Shown here in pieces: positions 1-8,808 of a stretch of DNA of 64,000 nt. Source of the stretch: Roseiarcus sp963835885 (GTDB lineage Bacteria; Pseudomonadota; Alphaproteobacteria; Rhizobiales; Beijerinckiaceae); assembly GCA_963835885.1 (NCBI GenBank), contig CAWIHF010000032.1, positions 1 to 64,000 of the forward strand, read 5' to 3'. The notes under the pieces were generated by a model that saw only the letters and a program-made list of their open reading frames with translations, ran no database searches and was not told where the DNA came from. Position 1 is the stretch's first letter. Every line of letters starts with the position of its first letter. A program made the position numbers and the translations under genes.

Positions 1-79
1 AGGCCCGTCAATACATGAATGCGGAAGGTCAGAGGCGCCCCGCCGTGGAGAGGGCCAAATAAAGGTAATTGCGGTCTCG

Positions 80-96
80 CGTGACCTTAGGTCACG
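80..96. promoter_or_regulatory. Perfect 17-bp palindrome, possible operator
   Basis: CGTGACCTTAGGTCACG has two 8-base arms around a single T. It lies in the gene-free first 190 bases, just past the 3' end of the leftward spermidine-synthase-like gene, in moderately AT-richer sequence. It has the form of a dimeric-repressor site, but the gene it would control must lie left of the window. No regulator family is assigned. Confidence 0.25.
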
Positions 97-195
97 TAAA
101 TCTACCGTAATTCCATCTGTTCGACTTCGCTTGCTCACCGCCTGCTCGCCGCGATCCATTGGCATTCGCGCGCCCCGGCCGGATGCCGGCATTCG

Positions 196-869
196 CTATC
201 CCTTCGTCGCGCCAAGCCAGATCACATGTCTCGACCCGCCGTGCACGCCGCGGGCGCGCACTTTTCTCTCCTCCACCGAAAAGCCCGCCTTTTCAAACCG
301 CTTGGCAAAGGCGCGGTCCGGACCCTGCGACCACACGGCGAGCACCCCGCCGGAGAGAGCGCCGCGCGCGCCGCCGCCAATCCCCGCGTCGAATAGAGAT
401 GGTCGTTGGCCGATTGCGTCATGCCTTCCGGGCCATTGTCGACATCGAGCAGGATCGCGTCGTAAGGCGGCCTGGCCGCGCGGATCAGCGCGGCGACGTC
501 GGCCTCGACGAGTTCGACTCTTCGGTCGTCGAGCGAGCCGCCGAAGAGATTCGCCATCGGCCCCCTGGCCCAGCGCGCGACGGCGGGAACCAGTTCGGCG
601 ACGACGATCTCGGCCTCTGCGCCGAACGCGCCGAGCGCCGCGCGCAGGGTGAAGCCCATGCCGAGCCCACCGATCAGCATCCGCGGCTTCGTTCGGCCCT
701 TCAGCTTCTCCGCCGCCAGCGTCGCCAGCGCCGCCTCCGATGCATGGAGCCGCGAGGTCATGAGTTCCGCGACGCCGAGCTTGATGGAAAACTCGTCTCC
801 CCTGCGCATCAACCTGAGCTCGCCGCCCTGCGGCAGAGCGGCGCGGTCGAGTTCGATCCAGGGGATCAT
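196..869 (-). CDS. Spermidine synthase-like methyltransferase-fold protein (frameshifted)
   Basis: The product has the Rossmann core of the spermidine/spermine synthase-like family. A glycine-rich loop (LIGGLGMGFTLRAAL) near residue 75 is followed by ELVPAVARWA and by DAILLDVDNGPEG, the acidic strand at the active-site side. The reading frame breaks near 347 in a G/C run: after AALSP the sequence continues in another frame as GVLAVWSQGPDRAFAKRFEK and ends at 196 with RHVIWLGATKG, the expected family C terminus. Without the shift the protein would be about 224 residues. Many members of this family are not true polyamine synthases, so the substrate is unknown. The start at 869 gives MIPWIELD; an in-frame codon at 908 is an alternative. 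Confidence 0.7.
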
Positions 870-987
870 GGGAGCATCCGAGAGCGGGTTTTGACGAGGC
901 CGTAGCACGTTCCGCCCGAACCGGCGCGCCCTCGCCGCCCGCTCTCTCCGACCCGTGCATGGCGTCGGAAGGACGCCCGCCTGTCGA

Positions 988-1036
988 CCCTCATCCGGCG
1001 CTTCGCGCCACCTTCTCCCGCAAGCGGGAGAAGGGG
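988..1036. repeat. Dispersed palindromic intergenic repeat, copy 1
   Basis: This is a roughly 48-bp unit beginning CCCTCATCCGGCGCTTCGCG and ending in the stem CTTCTCCCGCAAGCGGGAGAAG. A nearly identical unit lies at 1141-1188, and related units at 20043-20172 and 32589-32690. It behaves like a REP/RPE-type intergenic element and could fold as a terminator after the ABC exporter gene. Confidence 0.7.
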
Positions 1037-1140
1037 AACCCTCACGGCGCCGCCTCGGCCATCGCGGTTAGCGCCGCGGCGCCGGTCTCGAACTGCAGCC
1101 GCGCGAGACGCGCGTTCAACCAACCGCCCGACGGCGGGAA
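1037..1140 (-). pseudogene. Duplicated 3' tail of the ABC exporter gene
   Basis: On the minus strand this stretch encodes NARLARLQFETGAAALTAMA followed by EAAP and a stop. It closely matches the C terminus of the intact exporter at 1194-3008 (YARLAKLQFETGAAALTAMA, then EAAQ and a stop). Each tail is followed by a copy of the same palindromic repeat, so a unit of about 150 bp (repeat plus gene tail) has been tandemly duplicated and has since diverged. It has no start and is a remnant. An alternative source is a second exporter paralogue of which only the end survives. Confidence 0.65.
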
Positions 1141-1188
1141 CCCTCATCCGGCGCTTCGCGCCACCTTCTCCCGCAAGCGGGAGAAGGG
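1141..1188. repeat. Dispersed palindromic intergenic repeat, copy 2
   Basis: This is the second copy of the CCCTCATCCGGCGCTTCGCG...GCGGGAGAAGG element. It directly follows the stop of the ABC exporter and forms the downstream part of the tandemly duplicated unit. The GC-rich inverted stem could serve as a transcription terminator. Confidence 0.7.
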
Positions 1189-1193
1189 AACCC

Positions 1194-3008
1194 TTACTGC
1201 GCCGCCTCGGCCATCGCGGTCAGCGCCGCGGCGCCGGTCTCGAACTGGAGTTTTGCGAGGCGCGCATAGAGGCCGCCCGCGGCGAACAGCGAAGCGTGGG
1301 TACCCTCTTCGACGACGCAGCCGGCTTCGATGACCAGGATTCTATGCGCGTTGACGATGGTCGCGAGCCGGTGGGCGATGACGAGGGTGGTGCGGCCCTG
1401 CATCAGCGTCTCGAGCGCGCCCTGCACCAGCGTCTCGCTCTCCGCGTCGAGCGCCGAGGTCGCCTCGTCGAGCAAGAGCACCGGCGCGTCTTTCAGGATC
1501 GCGCGGGCGATGGCGAGGCGCTGGCGCTCGCCGCCCGACAGCGTCACGCCGCGCTCGCCGATCTCGGTGTCGTAGCCCTGGGGGAGGGCCGAGACGAAAC
1601 GATCGGCCGCCGCCTGTTTTGCGGCGGCGACGATTGCTTCGCGGGTGGCGTTGGGCGCGCCGTAGGCGATGTTGTCGGCGACGCTGGCGCCGAAAATGAA
1701 GGCGTCCTGCGGCACCAGCGCGATCTCCTCGCGCAATTTCGCCGGATCGAGTTTTGCAATGTCGACGCCGTCGAGCAGAACGGCGCCCCGCGTCGGATCA
1801 TAGAACCGCAGCGCCAGCTGGAAGAGGGTGGATTTCCCCGCTCCCGACGGGCCGACAATGGCGACCACTTCGCCGGGCGCGACGCGGAAGCTGACGTCGC
1901 GCAGCACAAAATCCTCGTTGCGGCCCGGATAGGCGAAATCGACCGCCTTGAAGGCGAGCTCGCCGCGGACGGGCTTGGCCAGCGTCAGCGGGTTCGCAGG
2001 CGCGGCGATGCGTGGCTTCACCGCGAGCAGGTCGCCGATGCGCGCCGCAGCGCCTGCGGCCTGCGACACCTCGTTCCAGACTTCCGACAATTGCCCGAGC
2101 GCACCGGCGCCGAACACCGCGTAGAGCACGAACTGCAGCAGCGTGCCGCCGGACATGCGGCCCGCCACGACGTCCTGCGCGCCGAGCCACAGCACGACGA
2201 CGACGCTGCCGAAGGCGAGGAAGAGGGCCGCGGCGGTGACGATCCCGCGCGCCTGCGCCATATGCCGCGCCGCCTCGTAGGCGCCATAGGCCGCCTGGCG
2301 ATACCGGCTGGCGGTAAAAGCCTCGGCGACGAACGACTGCATGACACGAACCGCCGACAGGCTCTCGGTGGCGAAGGCGGTCGCGTCGGCGAGCGTGTCC
2401 TGGGCGCGGCGCGAGCGCTGGCGAACCGCGCGGCCGGCGGCGAACAGCGGCAGTACGATGATCGGGATCGCCGCCAGCACGAAGGCCGACAGTTTCACGC
2501 TGGTCGCCACCATCATCGCGGTCGCGCCGACGAACATGAAGAGATTGCGCAGCGCGATCGAGGCCGACGAGCCGAAGGTCGCCTTGAGCTGGGTCGTGTC
2601 GGCGGACAGGCGAGAGGCGATCTCGCCGGTCTTTTCGGCGTCGAAGAAGCCCGGGTCGAGCCGCGTCAGATGGGCGAAGAGGTTGGCGCGCAGGTCCGCG
2701 ACCACGCGCTCGCCCAGCGTCATGACGAAATAGTAGCGCGCCCCGGAAGCGAGCGCGAGCACGGCGACGACGCCGAGCATGCCGAGGAAATAGACGCGGA
2801 TGAAGTTCGAGTTCGAATGCGAAAAGCCGAGGTCGACCATGCGCCTGACCGCCAGCGGAACGACCAGGGTCGCAGCCGACGCGACCAGAAGGGCGATGAG
2901 GGCGGCAAAAATCCGCCCGCGGTAGGCAAGCGCATAGGGCAGAATCGGCTTCAGCGCGCCGAGCGGGGCTCGGGACGCCTTCGAACCGGTGTTAGCTTCA
3001 GCGGTCAT
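1194..3008 (-). CDS. ABC transporter, fused permease and ATPase (MsbA/LptA-exporter type)
   Basis: This is a half-transporter of about 604 residues. It has an N-terminal six-helix exporter domain (residues about 20-310, with the intracellular-loop motif GEIASRLSADTTQLK) and a C-terminal nucleotide-binding domain. Walker A GPSGAGKST lies near residue 384, the signature LSGGERQRLAIARA near 488, and Walker B LLLLDEATSALDAE follows. Such proteins homodimerise in the inner membrane to export lipids or hydrophobic compounds; the substrate cannot be read from sequence. I prefer the ATG at 3008 (MTAEANTGSK), since the longer frame to 3065 runs toward the IS. An insertion sequence sits between this gene and rpmE, which are often neighbours in alphaproteobacteria. 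A short duplicate of its 3' end lies downstream. Confidence 0.88.
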   Translation of the reverse strand: MTAEANTGSKASRAPLGALKPILPYALAYRGRIFAALIALLVASAATLVVPLAVRRMVDLGFSHSNSNFIRVYFLGMLGVVAVLALASGARYYFVMTLGERVVADLRANLFAHLTRLDPGFFDAEKTGEIASRLSADTTQLKATFGSSASIALRNLFMFVGATAMMVATSVKLSAFVLAAIPIIVLPLFAAGRAVRQRSRRAQDTLADATAFATESLSAVRVMQSFVAEAFTASRYRQAAYGAYEAARHMAQARGIVTAAALFLAFGSVVVVLWLGAQDVVAGRMSGGTLLQFVLYAVFGAGALGQLSEVWNEVSQAAGAAARIGDLLAVKPRIAAPANPLTLAKPVRGELAFKAVDFAYPGRNEDFVLRDVSFRVAPGEVVAIVGPSGAGKSTLFQLALRFYDPTRGAVLLDGVDIAKLDPAKLREEIALVPQDAFIFGASVADNIAYGAPNATREAIVAAAKQAAADRFVSALPQGYDTEIGERGVTLSGGERQRLAIARAILKDAPVLLLDEATSALDAESETLVQGALETLMQGRTTLVIAHRLATIVNAHRILVIEAGCVVEEGTHASLFAAGGLYARLAKLQFETGAAALTAMAEAAQ

Positions 3009-3080
3009 CCTTTGCGCTTCTCCAAGCTCAAGCAGCTTTACGGACCATGTTTCGGCCAAAATCAAGGCCGCCGCCTGCGA

Positions 3081-4502
3081 CCAGCAATTCTAAAAGTCGG
3101 CCGTGGCGAGGGTCCTATTCGTTTTTTTGGGTTGTGAGGAGGTGGGGTGGGATTATGAAGGTGGCGAGGGCTTCGAGGAGATCGGACCAGGCGGGGAAGA
3201 CCGCCAGGGTTGTCAGGGTTGCAAGATAAGCAAAGAAGCTCGTTCGCTTTTCCGCCGCCTCTCTAGCTTTTCGCCAGGGCGGTTCGAGAAGGTCGAGAAC
3301 CGTATGCCAGGCGAAGGCGAGCAAGTTGAGCGCGGCGAGCGTCATGGCCAGATTGGTCTCGCCGTGCCCGAAATTGTGTTCGAGCTCGTAGCCGTTGTTT
3401 TTCAGGACGTTGAAGCCTTGGTTCTCGATCTTCCACCTTGCGCGGCCGCAAGCGGCGATCTCGGCGACGTTGCTCTTGGCGACCGGCAGCGAGGTAACGA
3501 AGGCCGTCTTGTATGTGACTGCGCCCTTGGCGTTGAGGCTGTCGAAGCCGATCCAGTTGACCAGCACGGCGTCCTTGCCGTCGCGCAGCGGAACCTTCTC
3601 GACGAACCGGTAGCGATGCGTCTGGCGCGTCTTGCCTTTGCGGACTTGGACCTCATGACGCGCGAGTTCGGCTCCATCGATGAAGTCGTAGAGCGCCTTG
3701 TGCGAGGTCTCCTTGCAGGTGAAGATGAAATCGTCGCCATTGTCCGCGAGCCTCTCGACCACGCTCTGGCAGGCGAACAGATCGTCGCCCAGATACACCG
3801 GTCGCAGGGGCTTCAGGCGCGTGCCGTGCTGCATGAGCCAGCGTTTGACCGCGTTGCGCTCGCAGTCCTGCTTCTCGGCGCCGTCCTGTTTGACGATGAA
3901 CTCCGGCGCGAGCGGGACCACCTTGGAATGTCCCGGCGCGACAACCGTCGCGCACAGCATGGAATGATAGCTTTCGACCTTGCCGTTGCTGCGCTTGCGC
4001 GTCTGGCAATGCGGGCAGGCGATCCTCTGGCTGCAAAAATACTCGGTCCCGTCGAGGGCCACGAGCGCTCGGCCGCCCAGCCGGCCGAAAGCCTCGCGCA
4101 TCGCCGGTTCGAGCAGCAGACGCTCCGTGTCCTCGAAGCAGGGCGAAAGAAGAGCAGGATCCGCGCCGTCGAGCATGTCCCTGATATAATTGTCGGAAGG
4201 GATCTTCTCGATGCCGAAAAGGGTTTGGCAGTTCGACCGTCCTTGACCTTTCTCCAGCCTACGCTGAAAGGACAGAAAAGACGCACTCTGCATGAAAAAC
4301 ATCGCGAAGGCCGACAGACCGAAATCCGCCATCGCAATATTGCCGCTCCGCCCCTTGCGAGGGTCCGGAAACGCCTTACAAACCGCCTTCAGGCCAGACA
4401 AAAGCGACGCCAAGATCTCCATCCCCAGCGTGAATCATGTTTCCGCTGATTTGGGAATCCGCCAGCGAAAAAATCCTCCCGACGCTCTTTTAGAATTGCT
4501 GG
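3081..4502. mobile_element. Complete insertion sequence with 16-bp inverted repeats and target duplication
   Basis: Both ends carry the perfect terminal inverted repeat CCAGCAATTCTAAAAG (3081-3096, and its complement at 4487-4502). CTGCGA flanks the element directly on both sides (3075-3080 and 4503-4508). The direct repeat can be read as CTGCGACC if the terminal CC is counted as target. The 1422-bp element carries one intact transposase on the minus strand. Intact ends, intact frame and matched target copies suggest a recent, possibly still active, insertion between the ABC exporter and rpmE. Confidence 0.85.
3115..4422 (-). CDS. DDE transposase of the insertion sequence
   Basis: This intact protein of 435 residues fills the IS. 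Visible features are a first acidic site in VALDGTEYF, a CPHC zinc-like pair just after it, a second acidic site in VYLGDDLFACQS, and a C-terminal Y/R/E-type segment, RWKIENQGFNVLKNNGYE, typical of IS4-superfamily DDE enzymes. It would cut and join the 16-bp terminal repeats. The exact IS family (IS4-related or an unclassified group) is not certain. There are no frameshifts or internal stops. Confidence 0.85.
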   Translation of the reverse strand: MEILASLLSGLKAVCKAFPDPRKGRSGNIAMADFGLSAFAMFFMQSASFLSFQRRLEKGQGRSNCQTLFGIEKIPSDNYIRDMLDGADPALLSPCFEDTERLLLEPAMREAFGRLGGRALVALDGTEYFCSQRIACPHCQTRKRSNGKVESYHSMLCATVVAPGHSKVVPLAPEFIVKQDGAEKQDCERNAVKRWLMQHGTRLKPLRPVYLGDDLFACQSVVERLADNGDDFIFTCKETSHKALYDFIDGAELARHEVQVRKGKTRQTHRYRFVEKVPLRDGKDAVLVNWIGFDSLNAKGAVTYKTAFVTSLPVAKSNVAEIAACGRARWKIENQGFNVLKNNGYELEHNFGHGETNLAMTLAALNLLAFAWHTVLDLLEPPWRKAREAAEKRTSFFAYLATLTTLAVFPAWSDLLEALATFIIPPHLLTTQKNE

Positions 4503-4643
4503 CTGCGACCTATTGCGTCGCCCCGCCCGGCGGCCTATAGGAGCGCCAAGCCAAGAGCCGCTGGTCCACCTGTCGACGCGTTCGTTGAACGCGTCAGTCG
4601 GGCCGTCGACCGGTCGGCTACAACCGACGCCAGAGATTTGACG

Positions 4644-4877
4644 ATGAAGCCCGACATTCACCCCAACTACCATATGATCAAGGTCGTCATGACCAATGGC
4701 GTCGAGTTCATGACCCGTTCGACCTATGGCGAAGAGGGCGCGACCCTGCACCTCGACGTCGACCCCAACACCCACCCGGCCTGGACTGGCGGCTCGCAGC
4801 AACTGCTCGACCGGGGCGGGCGCCTGTCGCGCTTCAACACCCGCTTCGGCAGCATCGGCCTCGGCGGCAAGAAGTGA
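4644..4877 (+). CDS. rpmE: 50S ribosomal protein L31
   Basis: The gene encodes a 77-residue protein, MKPDIHPNYHMIKVVMTNGV..., matching L31 in length and sequence (HPNYH near the start, then LHLDVDPNTHPAWTGG and FNTRFG). It contains no cysteine, so this is the zinc-independent C-minus form. L31 binds the large subunit near the central protuberance and helps bridge the subunits. The ATG at 4644 is chosen over an upstream TTG at 4638. The IS ends about 140 bp upstream, so the promoter may have been changed by the insertion. Confidence 0.95.
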   Translation: MKPDIHPNYHMIKVVMTNGVEFMTRSTYGEEGATLHLDVDPNTHPAWTGGSQQLLDRGGRLSRFNTRFGSIGLGGKK

Positions 4878-4927
4878 ATTTTGTCGCCGCGGTCGATGAC
4901 CGCGGCTGACCCGATCCGCGATCGCCT

Positions 4928-5800
4928 CTACAAGCGCAACCTTCTCACGCTCGTCACATCGCCGCCGCCGCTCGCGGCGATGCGGGCTTTTGCTTCGTCG
5001 ACCGGCTCGCTGACCACCTTCATATGAAAGCCGTTGGCGTGCACGAGGGTCCGCGCGTCCCGCATGATCCCGACATGGCCTCTCCAGAACACGAGGTCGC
5101 CGCGCTTGCGGGGCGGCGACGGGCCGCCGCCGGCGATCGGCTCGCCGAGACCCGCCTCCATCATGTCGCTGTCGCGCGGCGCGGCCACTCCAGCCGCGGC
5201 CAGCGCCGTTTGCACGAGGCCTGAACAGTCGATCCCCTCGGATGTCCGGCCGCCCCAGAGATAGGGCGTTTCGATGAAGCGCTCAGCGACCGCGACGAAA
5301 TCGGGTTCGCAGGAGCCGACCTCGGCCAGATGGCGTGACCAGAGATGCAGGCCGTCCTGCGTCACGGCGAAATCGCCCTTGTGACCCACGATCGTCAGCC
5401 GCGCGCCGAGCGAGAGCGCCATGCGCGGCGGCAGCTTGATGCTCGGCCCCGGATAGGCGTGCGTGCGCAGCGCCGACACCCGATGGGTCGGCTCGGTGAT
5501 CGCGCCGAGCGCGGCGCGCGGCAGATAGCCGACGTAAAGATCGCGATCGAGCTGAGCCCAGGCAAAACCCTCGCTCTCGTCGTAGACCATGACCGCCTCG
5601 CCGAAGAGCGCTTCGGTCTCGAGCGGCGCATCCGGCGCGGGCGAGCGCCTGAGAGGCGCGCTCGCTTCGACGACCTGCATCGGCCGGCCCTCCGCATAGC
5701 GCTGAGCCTCGACCAGGCCCCGCAGGCTCGCGGCCGCGAGGTCGGGGCGGATGGGAGTGAGACGAGGATCGGAGGCGCTGGCCATCGCCAAACGTCGCAT
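4928..5800 (-). CDS. C40 family peptidase with SH3 region (NlpC/P60)
   Basis: This 290-residue protein has a bacterial SH3-like N-terminal half and a C-terminal NlpC/P60 domain. The catalytic cysteine is in GIDCSGLVQTAL (residues about 188-199), preceded by RFIETPYLWGGR, and the catalytic histidine is in WRGHVGIMRD. These enzymes cleave gamma-D-glutamyl-diaminopimelate bonds in murein stem peptides. No signal peptide is obvious; cytoplasmic members recycle wall peptides. The ATG at 5785 (MASASD) is an alternative start. The stop is 17 bp upstream of the next leftward gene's ATG side, consistent with independent but close genes. Confidence 0.88.
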   Translation of the reverse strand: MRRLAMASASDPRLTPIRPDLAAASLRGLVEAQRYAEGRPMQVVEASAPLRRSPAPDAPLETEALFGEAVMVYDESEGFAWAQLDRDLYVGYLPRAALGAITEPTHRVSALRTHAYPGPSIKLPPRMALSLGARLTIVGHKGDFAVTQDGLHLWSRHLAEVGSCEPDFVAVAERFIETPYLWGGRTSEGIDCSGLVQTALAAAGVAAPRDSDMMEAGLGEPIAGGGPSPPRKRGDLVFWRGHVGIMRDARTLVHANGFHMKVVSEPVDEAKARIAASGGGDVTSVRRLRL

Positions 5801-5817
5801 CTTCGCGCGGCGCGCGT

Positions 5818-6921
5818 CTACTCGAACAATCCCTCGATCAGCGCGTTACGGGCGTCACAGGCATGGCCGAGACATCCGACGCCAAAGGCGGCCTCGAGCG
5901 TGGCGAGCAGATTATAGTGGTTGTAGGGCGTGTCGATCTTGCGCGCCGGCGAGTCCTTGCCGGTTACGACGATCAACGGCGCGCGGGAGCCGCCGAGCGA
6001 CACGCCGTTGCGGCCGATCGGGCTGCCGCTGACGCCGGCCGCGCCGTTGTAGTCGTCCTCGTCCCAGACGATGACGATCGCGGTGTCGTCGCGCCAGACG
6101 GGCGCGGCGCGGATGGCCCCGACGGTGTCGCGCAAAAACTCGTCGCCGAGGCGGATCACCCCGTGGTCGAGCCCGGATTTCGGATAGCCGCATTCCGGCA
6201 GGGCGATCGCCTGCGCCAAGGCGGCGGGAATCCCATGCATGTCATGACACAGGTCGGGCGAGATCCAGGTGAAACCGGCAAGGCCGCCCTGCAAATCACC
6301 GGCGAATCCGTCGTAGGGCAGCAGCTTGGCCATACGTGCGGGATCGTCGACGAAGCGCGAAAAATAAGCGAACGGATTGTGTTTCTGCACATAGAGCCTG
6401 GCGACGTCGCGCGGCCAGTATTCCGTCATCTTGTGGTCGGCGGGCAGGCCTTGCATGTAGACTTTCCAGCTGACCTTGGCCTCGTCGAGCTGATCGATCA
6501 GCGTCTTGCCGGCGAAGAGATGCGGCGTGTCGGCGGCTCGCTTTTCCTGTTCGTCGGTCAGCATGTGGCCGGCGAATGGCTCTTCCTTGGAGTCGGGGGT
6601 GAACACCTCCGGACTGCATTTGACGTCGGCGCCCGCCTTGCAGTCGTCATGGATGCCCATATCGTCGCCCGCCACAAGGGCGAGATAATTGGGCAGGCTC
6701 GGATGGGTGACGCCGTAATATTGGGTGGCGTAACGCACGCCGTTCTCGGCGATCAGCGCGTTGAGGAACGGCGCGTCTTGTTGGTTACCGAAAATCGTGT
6801 CCGTGCCGTGGTTTTCCATCATGATGAGAATGACGTGCCTGGGCGCCGCGGCGGCGCTCGGCGCAATGCCGGCGGCCCAAGCCACCGCGGCAAGGATCAA
6901 ACTGGCGGAGCGAAGCGTCAT
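5818..6921 (-). CDS. Secreted phosphoesterase (acid phosphatase / phospholipase C superfamily)
   Basis: The start MTLRSASLILAAVAWAAG followed by SAAAAPR is a clear signal peptide, so the protein is exported. The mature part begins RHVILIMMENHGTDTIF, the metal- and nucleophile-bearing opening of the phosphoesterase family (PF04185). It continues with THPSLPNYLALVAGD, DLCHDMHG and VIVWDEDDYNGA, the other conserved metal-site blocks. At 367 residues it resembles the AcpA-like phosphatases rather than the larger phospholipases C. It probably releases phosphate from periplasmic phosphomonoesters. It is divergent from the acyl-CoA dehydrogenase gene, separated by about 200 bp. Confidence 0.85.
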   Translation of the reverse strand: MTLRSASLILAAVAWAAGIAPSAAAAPRHVILIMMENHGTDTIFGNQQDAPFLNALIAENGVRYATQYYGVTHPSLPNYLALVAGDDMGIHDDCKAGADVKCSPEVFTPDSKEEPFAGHMLTDEQEKRAADTPHLFAGKTLIDQLDEAKVSWKVYMQGLPADHKMTEYWPRDVARLYVQKHNPFAYFSRFVDDPARMAKLLPYDGFAGDLQGGLAGFTWISPDLCHDMHGIPAALAQAIALPECGYPKSGLDHGVIRLGDEFLRDTVGAIRAAPVWRDDTAIVIVWDEDDYNGAAGVSGSPIGRNGVSLGGSRAPLIVVTGKDSPARKIDTPYNHYNLLATLEAAFGVGCLGHACDARNALIEGLFE

Positions 6922-7118
6922 TCCCGGACCTCTTTGTTGTCGCATTTGCCAGCGCGTGATCGGCGCGCGCGCCCACGGCGGTCGCGACCCGCGGCGACAG
7001 ATTGATGACCTTACGCTGCGGCGCCGGCAACCGATATTTGTTGAGGATCAACACGATTGGGATTTAGCATGCGCGGACAGCAGACGCCGAAACGCGGCAG
7101 AACCAAGCGAGGAGCGCC

Positions 7119-8808
7119 ATGACGTCGGTCGCCGGACAATCGAGCGCGCATGCGGCGTCGGGCCTCGATCCCTTCGGCGCCGCCACCCACGAGGTGTTCA
7201 ACCAGCCGGTCGAACTCGTCGACTATAATCTCTACGAATCCGATGCGGCGCTCAGGCAAGCCGTGCGGCGGGAAGGAGCGGCCTGGGCGGAGAATGAGCT
7301 CGGGGCGTTCGGCGCACGTTCGGGGTCGCCCGAGTCTCTGGAGCTGGGTGCGCTCGCCAACAGGAATCCCCCCGAACTCGACACGCACGACCGCTATGGG
7401 CGGCGCGTCGATCTCGTTCGCTTTCATCCCGCTTACCACGCGCTGATGAAGTCGGCGATCGAAGAGGGCATCCATTCGTCGCCCTGGACCGAGCCGAGGG
7501 AGGGCGCGCATGTGGCGCGCGCGGCGCGCTACTACATGCAGAGCCAGGTGGAGGCGGGGCATGGCTGCCCGATCACCATGACTTTCGCCTCCGTCCCTGC
7601 CCTCGGGGCGGAGCCAAAACTCGCCGCCGCATGGCTGCCGAAGATCACCGCCAGAATTTACGATCCCCGCAACGTTCCAGTCAGTGAGAAGCAGGGCGTG
7701 ACGATCGGGATGGCGATGACCGAGAAGCAGGGCGGCTCCGACGTGCGCGCCAACACGACCCGTGCGATTCCGGTCGGCGCCGAGGGAGCGGGACATGCGT
7801 ACGAGCTGGTCGGTCACAAATTCTTCGTCTCCGCGCCGATGTGCGACGCTTTTCTCGCGCTCGCCCAGGCGCCGGGCGGCCTTTCCTGCTTTCTCGTGCC
7901 GCGCTGGCGGCCTGACGGAACCAAGAATCCGCTGCAGATCATGCGGCTCAAGCGCAAGATGGGCAACGTATCGAATGCTTCGAGCGAGACGGAGCTGCGC
8001 GGCGCGCTCGGATGGATGGTCGGGCCCGAAGGCAGAGGCGTCGCGACCATCATCGAAATGGTGGCGATGACGCGGTTCGACTGCATGATCGGCTCGTCGG
8101 CCGGCATGCGCATGGCGGTCTCCCAGGCGATCGATCATTGCCGCCAGCGCAAGGCGTTCGGGGCGCTCCTCGTCGATCAGCCGATCATGACCGCAGTGCT
8201 CGCCGATCTCGCGATCGAGGCCGAGGCGGCGTTGACGCTCACCTTGCGCCTCGCACGCGCGCTCGACCATCGCGACGACCCGCATGAAGACGCGCTGGTG
8301 CGGCTCGGCGCGGCGATCGGGAAGTATTGGATCTGCAAGCGCGCCCCCGGCCACGCCTACGAGGCGCTGGAATGCATCGGCGGCTCCGGAGTGATGGAGG
8401 ACTCGCCGATGCCGCGCCTCTACCGCGAGGCGCCGGTCAACGCGATCTGGGAGGGCAGCGGCAACGTCCAGTGCCTCGACATCGCCCGCGCCGTCCACCG
8501 CTCGCCGCGGACGCTCGATGCCTATTTCGCCGAGGTCGGCGCGACAAAGGGCGAAAGCGCCGCGCTCGACGCGCATGTGGCGGCGCTGAAAGACGACATG
8601 CGCGATCTTTCGGACTTCGAAAGCCGCGCCCGCGACCTCTGCGACCGGTTGTCGGTCGGGCTTCAGGCGGCCGCGCTGGTCCGCGCCGGTTCACCGATTG
8701 CGGACGCCTTTTGCCGGTCGCGCCTCGAGTTCGCGCGGGGCGCACCATTACGGGGCGCTGACCGGCGTCGACTGCAAGCCGATCGTCCAGCGCGCCGCGG
8801 CGCGATAG
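7119..8808 (+). CDS. aidB: AidB-like acyl-CoA dehydrogenase (C-terminal frameshift)
   Basis: The product matches the AidB branch of flavin acyl-CoA dehydrogenases. It has a long N-terminal extension (VFNQPVELVDYNLYESDAAL), GHGCPITMTFASVPAL, the flavin-contact block MAMTEKQGGSDVRANTT, and EALECIGGSGVMEDSPMPRL with the IWEGSGNVQ block near residue 450. AidB is induced by alkylating agents in E. coli; others of this type oxidise acyl-CoAs. The frame shifts near 8731 (an apparent extra T before CG). The true C terminus is then GAHHYGALTGVDCKPIVQRA, ending at 8808. Uncorrected, the frame runs on to 8921. Its place beside the LuxR/LuxI pair may be chance or may link branched or aromatic acyl-CoA metabolism to signal synthesis. 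Confidence 0.82.

Noticed and set aside
1296..3137. A 613-codon frame opposite the ABC exporter
   Set aside because: Low-complexity shadow with no family resemblance; the minus strand carries Walker A, signature and Walker B.
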